From: Planctomycetota bacterium
Lineage (GTDB): Bacteria > Planctomycetota > UBA8742 > UBA2392
NCBI GenBank assembly: GCA_020638635.1
Contig: JACKIE010000002.1
Coordinates: forward strand, 248,001-312,000
Direction: 5' to 3'
Length of the DNA: 64,000 nt
The position numbers and the translations under genes are program-made. Positions 16,057-23,882 of the stretch are shown here, piece by piece. A model generated the notes under the pieces. It was not told the DNA's origin, did no database searches, and saw only the letters and a list, made by a program, of their open reading frames with translations. Numbering within the stretch: position 1 is the first letter of the stretch; each line of letters starts with the position of its first letter.

Positions 16057-16081
16057 GACGCGGTACGCAGGAGAGACAGCA

Positions 16082-16270
16082 ATGCCCACACCGAAAAAGA
16101 AAACTTCCAGGGCGCGCCGCAACAAGCGCCGCTCCCATGACGCGTTGCCGCTGCCGAAGATCAGCAAGTGCGCCAAGACCGGCCTGCCCAAGCTGGCTCA
16201 CCGGGTCTGCGAAGAGAGCGGATACTACGGCAAGAGCAAGCGGGTGTTCGAAGTCGAAGAACGCCTGTAG
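16082..16270 (+). CDS. rpmF: 50S ribosomal protein L32
   Basis: A 62-residue basic protein starting MPTPKKKTSRARRNKRRSHD, the L32 N-terminus. It continues with CAKTGLPKLAHRVCEESGYY, where zinc-type L32 proteins have CxxC twice. Here only two of the four cysteines remain, so it is a partly or fully zinc-independent form. L32 is part of the large ribosomal subunit. AGGAGAG lies about 8 bases before the ATG. It heads the rpmF-plsX-fab cluster, a conserved arrangement. Confidence 0.95.
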   Translation: MPTPKKKTSRARRNKRRSHDALPLPKISKCAKTGLPKLAHRVCEESGYYGKSKRVFEVEERL

Positions 16271-16331
16271 CCGGAACACCTCAGGCCGGGGCCTTCCAGG
16301 CGTCGGCTTGCACACCTTGTGAGGAAGCGTC

Positions 16332-17351
16332 ATGCCCCGGATCGCCATAGATGCCATGGGCGGCGACAAAGCGCCCGGCGTAGTCGTGCGCGGAACCTGG
16401 CGCGTTGCAAACGAACACCCCGACTGGCAGTTGCTGCTGGTCGGTGAGGAAGCCGTCGTCAGCGCCGAGCTGGCGAAGTGCGAAAAGCCGCTGTCCAACA
16501 TCCACGTCATCCATGCGCCGCAGACCATCGGCATGGAAGAGCACCCGGTGGAAGCGCTGAAGGCCAAGAAGCAGGCCTCGCTGCCCATCGCGGTGCACCT
16601 GGTGCGCGAAGGCAAGGCCGACGCGGTGATCAGCGCCGGCAACACCGGCGCGCTGGTCGCAGCCAGCACGCTGATGTTGCGCACTCTGCCGGGCGTGCGG
16701 CGCGCGGGCATTCTGACCACGCTGCCTACCCTGCGCGGGCGCATCGTGATCATGGACGTCGGCGCCAACGTGGCCGCCAAGCCCGCGCACCTGGCGCAAT
16801 ACGCGACCATGGGCGACATCTTCTACCGCAACGTGCTCGCACGCGAGCATGACAAGGTCCACGTCAGCCTGCTCAGCGTCGGCAGTGAAGAGGGTAAGGG
16901 CAGCCCCGTCATCAAGGAAGCCCACGCCCTGCTGAACCAGTCCGAGCTCGACTTCCGCGGCAACATAGAAGGCCACGAGGTGTTCGAGGGCGCCAGCGAA
17001 GTGATCGTGTGCGACGGCATGGTCGGCAACGTGGTGCTGAAGACGGCCGAGGGCCTGAGCGAGATCCTGGTCCGGATGTTCATGCAGCACGCCGCCAAGG
17101 CGGGCCTTGCCGAAGACGAACGCTTCCGCGCCACCATCGGCAGCCTGGTCCGCGAACTCGACTGGCAGGAAGTCGGCGGCGCGGCGCTGCTGGGCGTGAA
17201 CGGCACGGTGGTGATCGCCCACGGGCGCAGCGACGAGCGCGCAATCGCCTCGGGCATCCGCACGGCGGCGGACTGCTGCAACAAGCACGTGAACGACAAG
17301 ATCATCGAGGCACTCCAGCGCGAAGCCAGCAAGGCCGGCGCTTCCAGCTAG
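16332..17351 (+). CDS. plsX: Phosphate acyltransferase PlsX
   Basis: A 339-residue protein that opens with IAIDAMGGDKAPG, the PlsX signature. It continues with AVISAGNTGALVAAS, VIMDVGANVAAKP, GNIEGHEVFEG and CDGMVGNVVLKTAEG. PlsX makes acyl-phosphate from acyl-ACP for PlsY in phospholipid synthesis and acts at the inner membrane face. It sits between rpmF and fabH as in many bacteria. The ATG at 16332 follows GAGGAAG. Confidence 0.97.
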   Translation: MPRIAIDAMGGDKAPGVVVRGTWRVANEHPDWQLLLVGEEAVVSAELAKCEKPLSNIHVIHAPQTIGMEEHPVEALKAKKQASLPIAVHLVREGKADAVISAGNTGALVAASTLMLRTLPGVRRAGILTTLPTLRGRIVIMDVGANVAAKPAHLAQYATMGDIFYRNVLAREHDKVHVSLLSVGSEEGKGSPVIKEAHALLNQSELDFRGNIEGHEVFEGASEVIVCDGMVGNVVLKTAEGLSEILVRMFMQHAAKAGLAEDERFRATIGSLVRELDWQEVGGAALLGVNGTVVIAHGRSDERAIASGIRTAADCCNKHVNDKIIEALQREASKAGASS

Positions 17352-17375
17352 TCCCACACGACCCGGGAAGACTCA

Positions 17376-18359
17376 GTGAGCAAGCAGCAGGCAGGCATTC
17401 TCAGCATTGGCGCTTACGTTCCCGAACGTGTGGTCACCAACGACGACATGTCCAAAATCGTCGATACCAGCGACGAGTGGATTTTCCAGCGCACCGGCAT
17501 CCGCGAACGCCGCTTTGCCGGCGAGAACGAGTTCACTTCGGACATGGCCCTGCAGGCCGCGAAAATAGCGCTGCAGCGCGCCGAGATGCAGCCGACCGAC
17601 ATCGACTACGTGATGGTCGCCACCGCCAGCCCCGACAACACTTTCCCCAACACAGCCTGCTGGGTGCAGCAGGGCCTGCAGATGGGGGACATACCGGCGC
17701 TGGACATCAGCACCGCCTGCGCGGGCTTCGTGTACGCGCTTGAGCTGGGGGCCGCGCTGGTCAACACCGACAGCTACCGGAACGTGCTGGTGATCGGCGC
17801 GGAGAAGCTTTCCTCGATCACCAACTTCAGCGATCGCTCAAGCTGCATCCTGTTCGCCGACGGCGCGGGTGCCGCCGTGGTCACGCGCACGGAGGGCCGC
17901 GGCACGGTGGTGTGCTCTCGCAACGGCGCCCGCTTCGACTACGACGCGCTGAACGTGGCCGCTGGCGGATGCCGCATGCCGGCCTCGCGCGACACGATCG
18001 AAAAGAACATGCACACCATCGCGCTCAAGGGGCGCACGGTCTACAAGTTCGCGGTCCAGAAGTTCACCGAGATGGCCGAAGAGGCCTGCACGCGCGCGGG
18101 CATCAAGCCCGATGACATCGCGCTGGTGATCCCGCACCAGGCCAACATCAACATCATCGAAAGCGCCATGAAACGCGTCGGCATCGGCATGGACCGGGTG
18201 CTGATCAACATCGACCGTTACGGCAACACCAGCTCGGCCAGCATTCCCATTGCTTTCGATGAAGCGCTGGCCGCCGGCCGCATCAAGCGCGGCGACTACA
18301 TCCTGCTCGAAGCCTTCGGCGGCGGACTAAGCTGGGGCTATAATCTCGTTAAATGGTAA
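17376..18359 (+). CDS. fabH: 3-oxoacyl-ACP synthase III
   Basis: A 327-residue KASIII. The nucleophile Cys115 lies in ISTACAGFVYA, the His in IPHQANINIIESA and the Asn in IDRYGNTSSASIP, giving the Cys-His-Asn triad. It condenses acetyl-CoA (or other starter acyl-CoA) with malonyl-ACP to begin fatty-acid synthesis. The GTG at 17376 follows GGGAAG. It lies directly after plsX, and fabD follows after a short gap. Confidence 0.96.
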   Translation: MSKQQAGILSIGAYVPERVVTNDDMSKIVDTSDEWIFQRTGIRERRFAGENEFTSDMALQAAKIALQRAEMQPTDIDYVMVATASPDNTFPNTACWVQQGLQMGDIPALDISTACAGFVYALELGAALVNTDSYRNVLVIGAEKLSSITNFSDRSSCILFADGAGAAVVTRTEGRGTVVCSRNGARFDYDALNVAAGGCRMPASRDTIEKNMHTIALKGRTVYKFAVQKFTEMAEEACTRAGIKPDDIALVIPHQANINIIESAMKRVGIGMDRVLINIDRYGNTSSASIPIAFDEALAAGRIKRGDYILLEAFGGGLSWGYNLVKW

Positions 18360-18441
18360 GAGGGCAGTGCGTCGGAAGAAGATTGCCGACCGCATCTTCC
18401 GCCCCTAAAAACGCGGCTGATTGAGGCCGTTGAGGTGTACC

Positions 18442-19392
18442 GTGAACGTTTCATCCAAAACCGCGCTGCTGTTCCCGGGCCAGGGCGCCCAGTATGTCGG
18501 CATGGGCAAAGACCTGGCCGAGAAGTACCCCGAAGCGGCCGAGGTGTTCGAGAAGGCCGATAAGCTGCTCGGCTTTCACCTCTCACGGCTGTGCTTTGAA
18601 GGCCCGGCGGACGAGCTGAACCGCACCGACGTCTCCCAGCCCGCCATTCTGGCCCATTCCTGGGCCGTGATTGCCGCGTTGAAAACCCATCGCAAGGGTC
18701 GCGACCTGTGCCACCACGTGCAGTGCACGGCCGGGTTGTCCCTAGGTGAATACTCGGCGCTGGCCGCAGCCGGGGCTATGTCGTGGGAAGACGCCCTGGT
18801 GCTGGTGCGCGCGCGGGGCAAGTACATGCAGGAAGCCTGCGAGCTGAAGCCCTCCACGATGGCCAGCATCGTGGGCCTGGATGACGAAAAGCTGCGCGAC
18901 GCGATCAAGCCGGCCCAGGCAAAGGGCGTGGTTGTGCTCGCCAATTTCAACGCGCCCGGGCAGGTTGCGATCAGCGGCGAAGTCGGCGCCGTGGAAGAGG
19001 CCATGAAGCTGGCCAAGGAAGCGGGCGCCAAGCTGACGGTGCCGCTGACCGTGGCCGGCGCGTTCCACAGCCCGCTGATGGAACCCGCCCGCGAGCGGCT
19101 GGCCGCTGAGATCGAAACCACCACGTTTCATGCGCCGCGCGTCGGCGTGATCGCCAACGTGGACGCCACGGAACACGCCGACCCGCACATGCTGAAGGCC
19201 AACCTGGTCAAGCAATTGACAGCGCCTGTGCTGTGGGCCCGCAGCATGCAGAAGCTGGTGGATGGCGGCTTTGATACTTTCCTTGAGCTCGGTCCCGGCA
19301 ATGTGCTGGCAGGCCTGCTCAAGCGGGTTGCGCGTTCCGCCAACCGTGTCAGCATCGGCAAGGCGGAAGAACTCGCCGCCGCTGTCGCATAA
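18442..19392 (+). CDS. fabD: Malonyl-CoA:ACP transacylase
   Basis: A 316-residue enzyme with FPGQGAQYVGMG at the N-terminus, the nucleophile Ser100 in GLSLGEYSALAAAG and the His in VAGAFHSPLM. It transfers malonyl from CoA to ACP. The GTG at 18442 is preferred, since GAGGTG lies just upstream. A TTG at 18421 in the same frame would add 7 unlike residues. It lies within the fab cluster, 14 bases before fabG. Confidence 0.95.
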   Translation: MNVSSKTALLFPGQGAQYVGMGKDLAEKYPEAAEVFEKADKLLGFHLSRLCFEGPADELNRTDVSQPAILAHSWAVIAALKTHRKGRDLCHHVQCTAGLSLGEYSALAAAGAMSWEDALVLVRARGKYMQEACELKPSTMASIVGLDDEKLRDAIKPAQAKGVVVLANFNAPGQVAISGEVGAVEEAMKLAKEAGAKLTVPLTVAGAFHSPLMEPARERLAAEIETTTFHAPRVGVIANVDATEHADPHMLKANLVKQLTAPVLWARSMQKLVDGGFDTFLELGPGNVLAGLLKRVARSANRVSIGKAEELAAAVA

Positions 19393-19406
19393 CACAAAGG
19401 AAAACA

Positions 19407-20153
19407 ATGGGGGCACTGGAAGGCCGCAAGGCCCTGATCACCGGCGCGTCGCGAGGCATCGGCCGCGCCATCGCGGAAGCGTTCGCAGCCGAGGGCGCCG
19501 AGCTGGCCCTGGTGGCCACGTCCCCGGAGCGCGTGGCCGATACGGCAGCGGCCTGCCGTGACCGCGGCGCGAAGGTGGTTGAAACGTTCGGCCTGGATGT
19601 CGCGAACTCCCAGGCCTGCAACGACGTGGTCAAGCAGGCGCAGGAGAAACTGGGCGGCATAGACATCGTGGTGAACAACGCAGGCGTCACCCGCGACAAC
19701 CTGCTGATGCGCCTGAGCGATGAGGATTACGAGCTGGTGCTGAACACGAATTTGAAGGGCGCTTTCAACATCACGCGCGCGGCCTCGCGCGCCCTGATGA
19801 AGAGCAAGCACGGCCGTCTGATCAACATCGCTAGTGTGGTCGGCATCGCGGGCAATGCGGGCCAGGCCAACTACGCGGCCAGCAAGGGCGGCCTGATCGC
19901 CTTCACCAAGAGCGTCGCCAAGGAGCTTGCGGGGCGCGGGGTAACGGCCAACGTGATCGCCCCCGGTTTCATCGAGACCGACATGACGGCCACGCTCGAC
20001 GCCAAGGTAAAAGAAGAAGCCCTGAAGGGCATTCGCCTCGGCCGCTTCGGCCAGCCCACAGACATAGCCAACGCGGCCGTGTTCCTGGCGGCAGACACCG
20101 GCGCCTACATCACAGCGCAAGTGCTGGTAGTAGACGGCGGGATGACGGCGTAG
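19407..20153 (+). CDS. fabG: 3-oxoacyl-ACP reductase
   Basis: A 248-residue short-chain dehydrogenase with TGASRGIGRAIAEAF for NADPH, NNAGVTRDNLLMRL, the INIASVVG serine and the catalytic Tyr156/Lys160 in NYAASKGG. It ends in QVLVVDGGM. It reduces 3-oxoacyl-ACP in chain elongation. AAAGGAAAACA precedes the ATG. The stop codon is followed within 2 bases by a REP hairpin, then a transposase gene. In the usual order acpP would come next. Confidence 0.95.
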   Translation: MGALEGRKALITGASRGIGRAIAEAFAAEGAELALVATSPERVADTAAACRDRGAKVVETFGLDVANSQACNDVVKQAQEKLGGIDIVVNNAGVTRDNLLMRLSDEDYELVLNTNLKGAFNITRAASRALMKSKHGRLINIASVVGIAGNAGQANYAASKGGLIAFTKSVAKELAGRGVTANVIAPGFIETDMTATLDAKVKEEALKGIRLGRFGQPTDIANAAVFLAADTGAYITAQVLVVDGGMTA

Positions 20154-20155
20154 CA

Positions 20156-20177
20156 GGAGCGCGGACGTCCCGTCCGC
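20156..20177. repeat. REP hairpin at the fabG stop, left side of the RAYT gene
   Basis: GGAGC followed by the hairpin GCGGACG-TCC-CGTCCGC (20161-20177). It differs by one loop base from the copy at 12324-12345 after recA. Being 17 bases before the transposase start, it is a natural candidate for that enzyme's cognate REP. Confidence 0.75.
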
Positions 20178-20194
20178 ACGATGGGGGGGTAAGC

Positions 20195-20785
20195 GTGCGA
20201 AGTCGGAAGGGCTGGCACAGTCGCGGCTACCTGCCCCACTTCGACGGAGAACACCTCACCCAGGGGGTCACGTTCCGTCTCGCTGATTCGCTCCCCAAGG
20301 AAGTCGTAGAGCGTTGGCAGACAGAGCTCCAGCCGTACACGCCGGAAGACAGACGCAAAGAGCTGCACACCCGCATCAACGCCTGGCTCGATGCCGGGCA
20401 TGGCGAGTGCCTGCTGAAACAGCCCGACCTAGCGCAGATTGTCCAGAACAGCCTGCTGTTCTTCGACGCGGAACGCTACCAGTTGCTCAACTGGTGCGTC
20501 ATGCCGAATCACGTTCACGTCCTGTTCAATCCCTTGCCCGGCCACGAGCTTTCCGGCATCGTGCACTCTTGGAAATCTTTCACAGCCAAGGCGGTCAACA
20601 AGGCACTCGGGCGGACCGGTCAGGTTTGGATGCCTGACTACTTCGACAGGTACATCCGCGACCATGCGCATTTCCGGCTGGCCATGGAGTACATTGACAG
20701 CAACCCGGTGAAGGCCGGATTGTGCGGCAAGCCTGAGGATTGGCCATGGTGCGGCGCCTGCGTACGAACACAGAACGATAGCTGA
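20195..20785 (+). CDS. REP-associated tyrosine transposase (RAYT, IS200-like)
   Basis: A 196-residue Y1 transposase. The HUH motif NHVHVLF (His106, His108), the HSWKSFTAKAVNK segment, VWMPDYFDRYIRD with candidate catalytic tyrosines Tyr149 and Tyr153, and the IDSNPVKAGL ending mark the RAYT group. RAYTs nick and join single-stranded REP DNA. The start is GTG at 20195. It is clearly related to the transposase inside alaS (shared CVMPNHVHV, GH-LS-I-HSWKSFT and LGRTG blocks) but not identical. Hairpins flank it (20161-20177 and 20787-20803). It lies exactly where the fab cluster is interrupted. Confidence 0.92.
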   Translation: MRSRKGWHSRGYLPHFDGEHLTQGVTFRLADSLPKEVVERWQTELQPYTPEDRRKELHTRINAWLDAGHGECLLKQPDLAQIVQNSLLFFDAERYQLLNWCVMPNHVHVLFNPLPGHELSGIVHSWKSFTAKAVNKALGRTGQVWMPDYFDRYIRDHAHFRLAMEYIDSNPVKAGLCGKPEDWPWCGACVRTQNDS

Positions 20786-20786
20786 G

Positions 20787-20808
20787 GCGGCCGGGATGGC
20801 CGCGTTCC
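20787..20808. repeat. REP hairpin after the RAYT gene
   Basis: GCGGCC-GGGAT-GGCCGC (20787-20803), then GTTCC. GGCCGCGTTCC is shared with the hairpin at 39326-39348. The pccB start codon (ATG at 20796) lies in the loop. Confidence 0.6.
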
Positions 20809-22415
20809 GTATGGGGAAAACAAAAAAGAACACTTCGCGCCTGCGCCCCGACTTGCCTGAGGGCGTGCTTTCGCAGCGTGAGGCGCTGGAGCGCCTGGAC
20901 CGCATGACCGAACAGGCCCAGGAGGGCGGCGGGGCTGCGCGCATCGAGAAGCAGCACAAGTCCGGAAAACTCACGGCACGCGAGCGCATCGCGCTGCTCT
21001 GCGACGAGGGCAGCTTCGAGGAAATCGACGCCTTCGTCACACACAACGCCCACGAGTTCGGCCTCGCCGACAAGAAGTTCCTCGGCGACGGCGTGGTCAC
21101 CGGCGTCGGACGCGTTTACGGCCGCCCGGTCTACGTGTTCGCGCAGGACTTCACGGTGTTCGGCGGCAGCCTGGGCGAGCGCTACGGCGCCAAGATCGTC
21201 AAGATCATGGAACAGGCGCTCAAGAACGGCTGCCCGATCATCGGCTTCAATGACAGCGGCGGCGCGCGCATCCAGGAAGGTGTGGCCAGTCTCGGCGCAT
21301 ATGCCGACATTTTCCTGCGCAACACGCTGGCGAGCGGCGTGATCCCGCAGATTTCGGCGATCATGGGCCCCTGCGCCGGCGGCGCGGTCTACAGCCCGGC
21401 CATCACCGATTTCGTGTTCATGGTGGAGGGCACCAGCCACATGTTCGTGACCGGCCCCAACGTGATCAAGGCCGTCACGCACGAAGAGATCGACATGGAA
21501 GGGCTTGGCGGCGCGGGCGTGCACGGTGAGACCAGCGGCGTCAGCCACTTCACCAGCGAGTCCGAGCCCGATTGCATTGTCTCGATCAAGAAGCTGCTCA
21601 GCTTCCTGCCCCAGAACAACCTGGAACCGCCGCCCTTTGTCGAGCCCGACGACGACCCCGAGCGCGAAGACGACCGGCTCGACCGCATCGTGCCCGACCA
21701 CCCGGAGAAGCCGTACAACATGCTCGACGTGATCGAGACCATCGTTGACGACGGCGATTTCTTCGAGGTGCACAAGAACTACGCCCAGAACCTGATCGTC
21801 GGCTTCGCGCGCCTTGGCGGCCACAGCGTCGGCATCGTGGCGCAGCAGCCCATGGTGCTGGCCGGCTGCCTCGACATCGCCAGCAGCCTCAAGGGCGCGC
21901 GGTTCGTTAGGTTCTGCGACGCCTTCAATATCCCGCTCGTCACGTTCGAGGACGTGCCCGGCTTCCTGCCCGGCGTGAACCAGGAACACAACGGCATCAT
22001 CAAGCACGGCGCAAAGCTGCTGTACGCCTATTGCGAAGCCACGGTGCCCAAGCTTTGCGTGATCACGCGCAAGGCCTACGGCGGGGCTTATTGCGTGATG
22101 TCCAGCAAGCACATCCGCAGCGACGTGAACTACGCCTGGCCCACGGCCGAGATCGCCGTGATGGGCGCCCAGGGTGCCGTGAACATCCTGTACGCGCGGG
22201 AACTGGCCGGCGCTGACGGGCCGGAGATGCAGCAGAAGTTGATCTCGGACTACCGCGAACGCTTCAGCAACCCCTACGACGCGGCTGCGCGGGGCTATAT
22301 CGACGGCGTGATCCGGCCGAGGGAGACGCGCAAGAAGCTGATCCACGCCCTGGAAGTAGTGCGCCACAAGCGCGATGTGAATCCGCCGAAGAAGCATGGG
22401 AACATACCCCTGTGA
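20796..22415 (+). CDS. pccB: Acyl-CoA carboxylase beta subunit, probably propionyl-CoA carboxylase
   Basis: A 539-residue carboxyltransferase subunit. FNDSGGARIQEGVASLGAYADIF, the PCAGGAVYSPAITDF oxyanion segment, FEDVPGFLPGVNQEHNGIIKHGAKLLYA and AYGGAYCVMSSKHI match PCC beta. It transfers CO2 from carboxybiotin to propionyl-CoA, giving methylmalonyl-CoA. Acetyl-CoA or 3-methylcrotonyl-CoA are alternatives, but a mutase and an epimerase nearby favour propionyl. The ATG at 20796 has GAGG 8 bases upstream; ATG 20811 is an alternative without such a site. Its biotin carboxylase and carrier partners lie downstream at 23883 and 25379. Confidence 0.92.
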   Translation: MAAFRMGKTKKNTSRLRPDLPEGVLSQREALERLDRMTEQAQEGGGAARIEKQHKSGKLTARERIALLCDEGSFEEIDAFVTHNAHEFGLADKKFLGDGVVTGVGRVYGRPVYVFAQDFTVFGGSLGERYGAKIVKIMEQALKNGCPIIGFNDSGGARIQEGVASLGAYADIFLRNTLASGVIPQISAIMGPCAGGAVYSPAITDFVFMVEGTSHMFVTGPNVIKAVTHEEIDMEGLGGAGVHGETSGVSHFTSESEPDCIVSIKKLLSFLPQNNLEPPPFVEPDDDPEREDDRLDRIVPDHPEKPYNMLDVIETIVDDGDFFEVHKNYAQNLIVGFARLGGHSVGIVAQQPMVLAGCLDIASSLKGARFVRFCDAFNIPLVTFEDVPGFLPGVNQEHNGIIKHGAKLLYAYCEATVPKLCVITRKAYGGAYCVMSSKHIRSDVNYAWPTAEIAVMGAQGAVNILYARELAGADGPEMQQKLISDYRERFSNPYDAAARGYIDGVIRPRETRKKLIHALEVVRHKRDVNPPKKHGNIPL

Positions 22416-22508
22416 ATTTGGATTATCGATTTGGGATTATGGACTATGCTGGGTGCGCGTAGATCGGTTGGGACGCCACCCGAAACCAGTCCCTGCAAGG
22501 ATTCACCC

Positions 22509-23153
22509 GTGAGTCACCTTGTCTGTTCAATCCGGAATCACAGATCCCGTGTCCCCAATGGAGCGCCCCTGGCGGCCCTGTTGCTGGCAGTCGCGCTTCT
22601 AACTGCGGCTTGCCCGCAAGAGCTTGAGTTGAACCCGGATCAGGAAGCCGTACATAAATCCATGATGGAGTGGGCCGAAGCTGTGATGAAGCAGGACACG
22701 GACGCCCTGTGGGACAGGCTCAGTCCCGACGCCCAGGAATGGTTTAAACGCGAGCTGGAAGGCACGAATCCACCGGGTGCTCGAGCAACGGTGAAGATGA
22801 ACAAGGCGTTTCTGGAGCCCGGCGCGCGCACTACCGAGGAGGACCGGCAGCGCGTCATCGCCTTGCTGGCGACACTGCCGCCAGACCCGGAAAGCATGAC
22901 GCCCAAGGACTACTACGCGTGGCGAATCAAGGCGGAGCTTACCCCGGAGGGCTCGGAGCGCACACACCGTCTGTTCAGCAAGGCCAATATCAAGGAGATC
23001 GTGGTCGAAGGCGATCGTGCCACAGTCATACTGAAGAATGGTGACCCCGACAGATATTCATGGGTTCGTCACGATGGGGTCTGGAAAAATGACCTGAAGC
23101 CTAGCATCCTGCGCGCACTCGAAGACGCGCGTAAGCGCGAGAAAACGAAGTAG
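22509..23153 (+). CDS. Lipoprotein, unknown function (214 aa)
   Basis: A hydrophobic stretch ends in the lipobox LTAAC (Cys35), so the protein should be lipidated and membrane-bound. The mature part is charged, with a helical start (DQEAVHKSMMEWAEAVMKQDTDALWDRLS) like small NTF2-like or DUF4878-type domains. It ends with IKEIVVEGDRATVILKNGD and SWVRHDGVWKNDL. The GTG at 22509 follows AAGGA; an upstream ATG at 22431 would add a non-signal extension. It lies between the PCC subunit genes, but nothing ties it to carboxylation. Confidence 0.75.
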   Translation: MSHLVCSIRNHRSRVPNGAPLAALLLAVALLTAACPQELELNPDQEAVHKSMMEWAEAVMKQDTDALWDRLSPDAQEWFKRELEGTNPPGARATVKMNKAFLEPGARTTEEDRQRVIALLATLPPDPESMTPKDYYAWRIKAELTPEGSERTHRLFSKANIKEIVVEGDRATVILKNGDPDRYSWVRHDGVWKNDLKPSILRALEDARKREKTK

Positions 23154-23197
23154 TCGCTCAAGAAACGAACTCGGAAAAGGAAGAGGAGAGGCAGGGA

Positions 23198-23794
23198 ATG
23201 AAGAATACATGGAAGCTGGCACCCTTGGCTGTGCTTGCGTTTGTGATGTTTGGTTGCGGCGGCGGCGGCGGCGGTCCTGACCCGCGGCCGATTGCGGAAG
23301 GCGTCTTGGACGCCATCAAGAGTGAAAATTTCACCGCCATTTACAATTACCACGCTCCCTGGGATCACGAAATGCAGGAGCAGGAAACGGCCGTCCGCAA
23401 GTGGCGCATGACCGAAGGCTGGGATCGCTGGAAGGACTTCAAACCCCGTTTGGAAGGCGATGAAGGCCTCGACCCCAAGGACAAGTCCGGCATTACGGGC
23501 GGCGAAGAGAAGTGGACCGGCGCCTCCGACGCCGAGCGCTATGCCGTGCTGATCGGTTGCTACCGCGTCTACACCGCTGATGAATGGGAGAAGCGCCTGA
23601 AGGAAAGCGATTGGTACTGGGCCGGCCGCACCATCGACCTGAAGGAAGAGGGCCAGGGCACCGCGACCTTCCGCTACCGCAATCGTTACCGCGATAGCAT
23701 CACGGTGTCGCTGGTGCGCGAGGGCGGCATGTGGTACCTCGCCGGCGTTGAAATCAACATGGACAAGAAGATGCCGGAAAAGCCCAAGGACTAG
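23198..23794 (+). CDS. Lipoprotein with Gly-rich start, unknown function (198 aa)
   Basis: Signal peptide MKNTWKLAPLAVLAFVMFGC with lipobox Cys20, followed by six glycines as a flexible tether. The mature domain (AEGVLDAIKSENFTAIYNYHAPWDHEM, then TATFRYRNRYRDSITVSLVREGGMWYLAGVEI) resembles DUF4878/NTF2-like lipoproteins and is reminiscent of the gene just upstream, so the two may be distant paralogues. AGGAGAGGCAGGGA precedes the ATG. A terminator follows it. Confidence 0.8.
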   Translation: MKNTWKLAPLAVLAFVMFGCGGGGGGPDPRPIAEGVLDAIKSENFTAIYNYHAPWDHEMQEQETAVRKWRMTEGWDRWKDFKPRLEGDEGLDPKDKSGITGGEEKWTGASDAERYAVLIGCYRVYTADEWEKRLKESDWYWAGRTIDLKEEGQGTATFRYRNRYRDSITVSLVREGGMWYLAGVEINMDKKMPEKPKD

Positions 23795-23810
23795 TCAGAC
23801 TGGAATCAGG

Positions 23811-23840
23811 AAGGGCGCGCTGCGGCGCGCCTTTCTTTTT
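23811..23840 (+). terminator. Intrinsic terminator
   Basis: AAGGGCGCGC (23811-23820) pairs with GCGCGCCTTT (23825-23834) around TGCG, with one G-T pair, followed by CTTTTT. It separates pccB and the lipoproteins from the biotin carboxylase gene. Confidence 0.85.
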
Positions 23841-23882
23841 GCCTCTGGCCCAAAGCGGCTCTGCGCCCTAAATTCCGTCCCC

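Noticed and set aside
20595..22397. 600-codon minus-strand frame opposite pccB and the RAYT
   Set aside because: It crosses two well-supported genes and has no recognisable domain.
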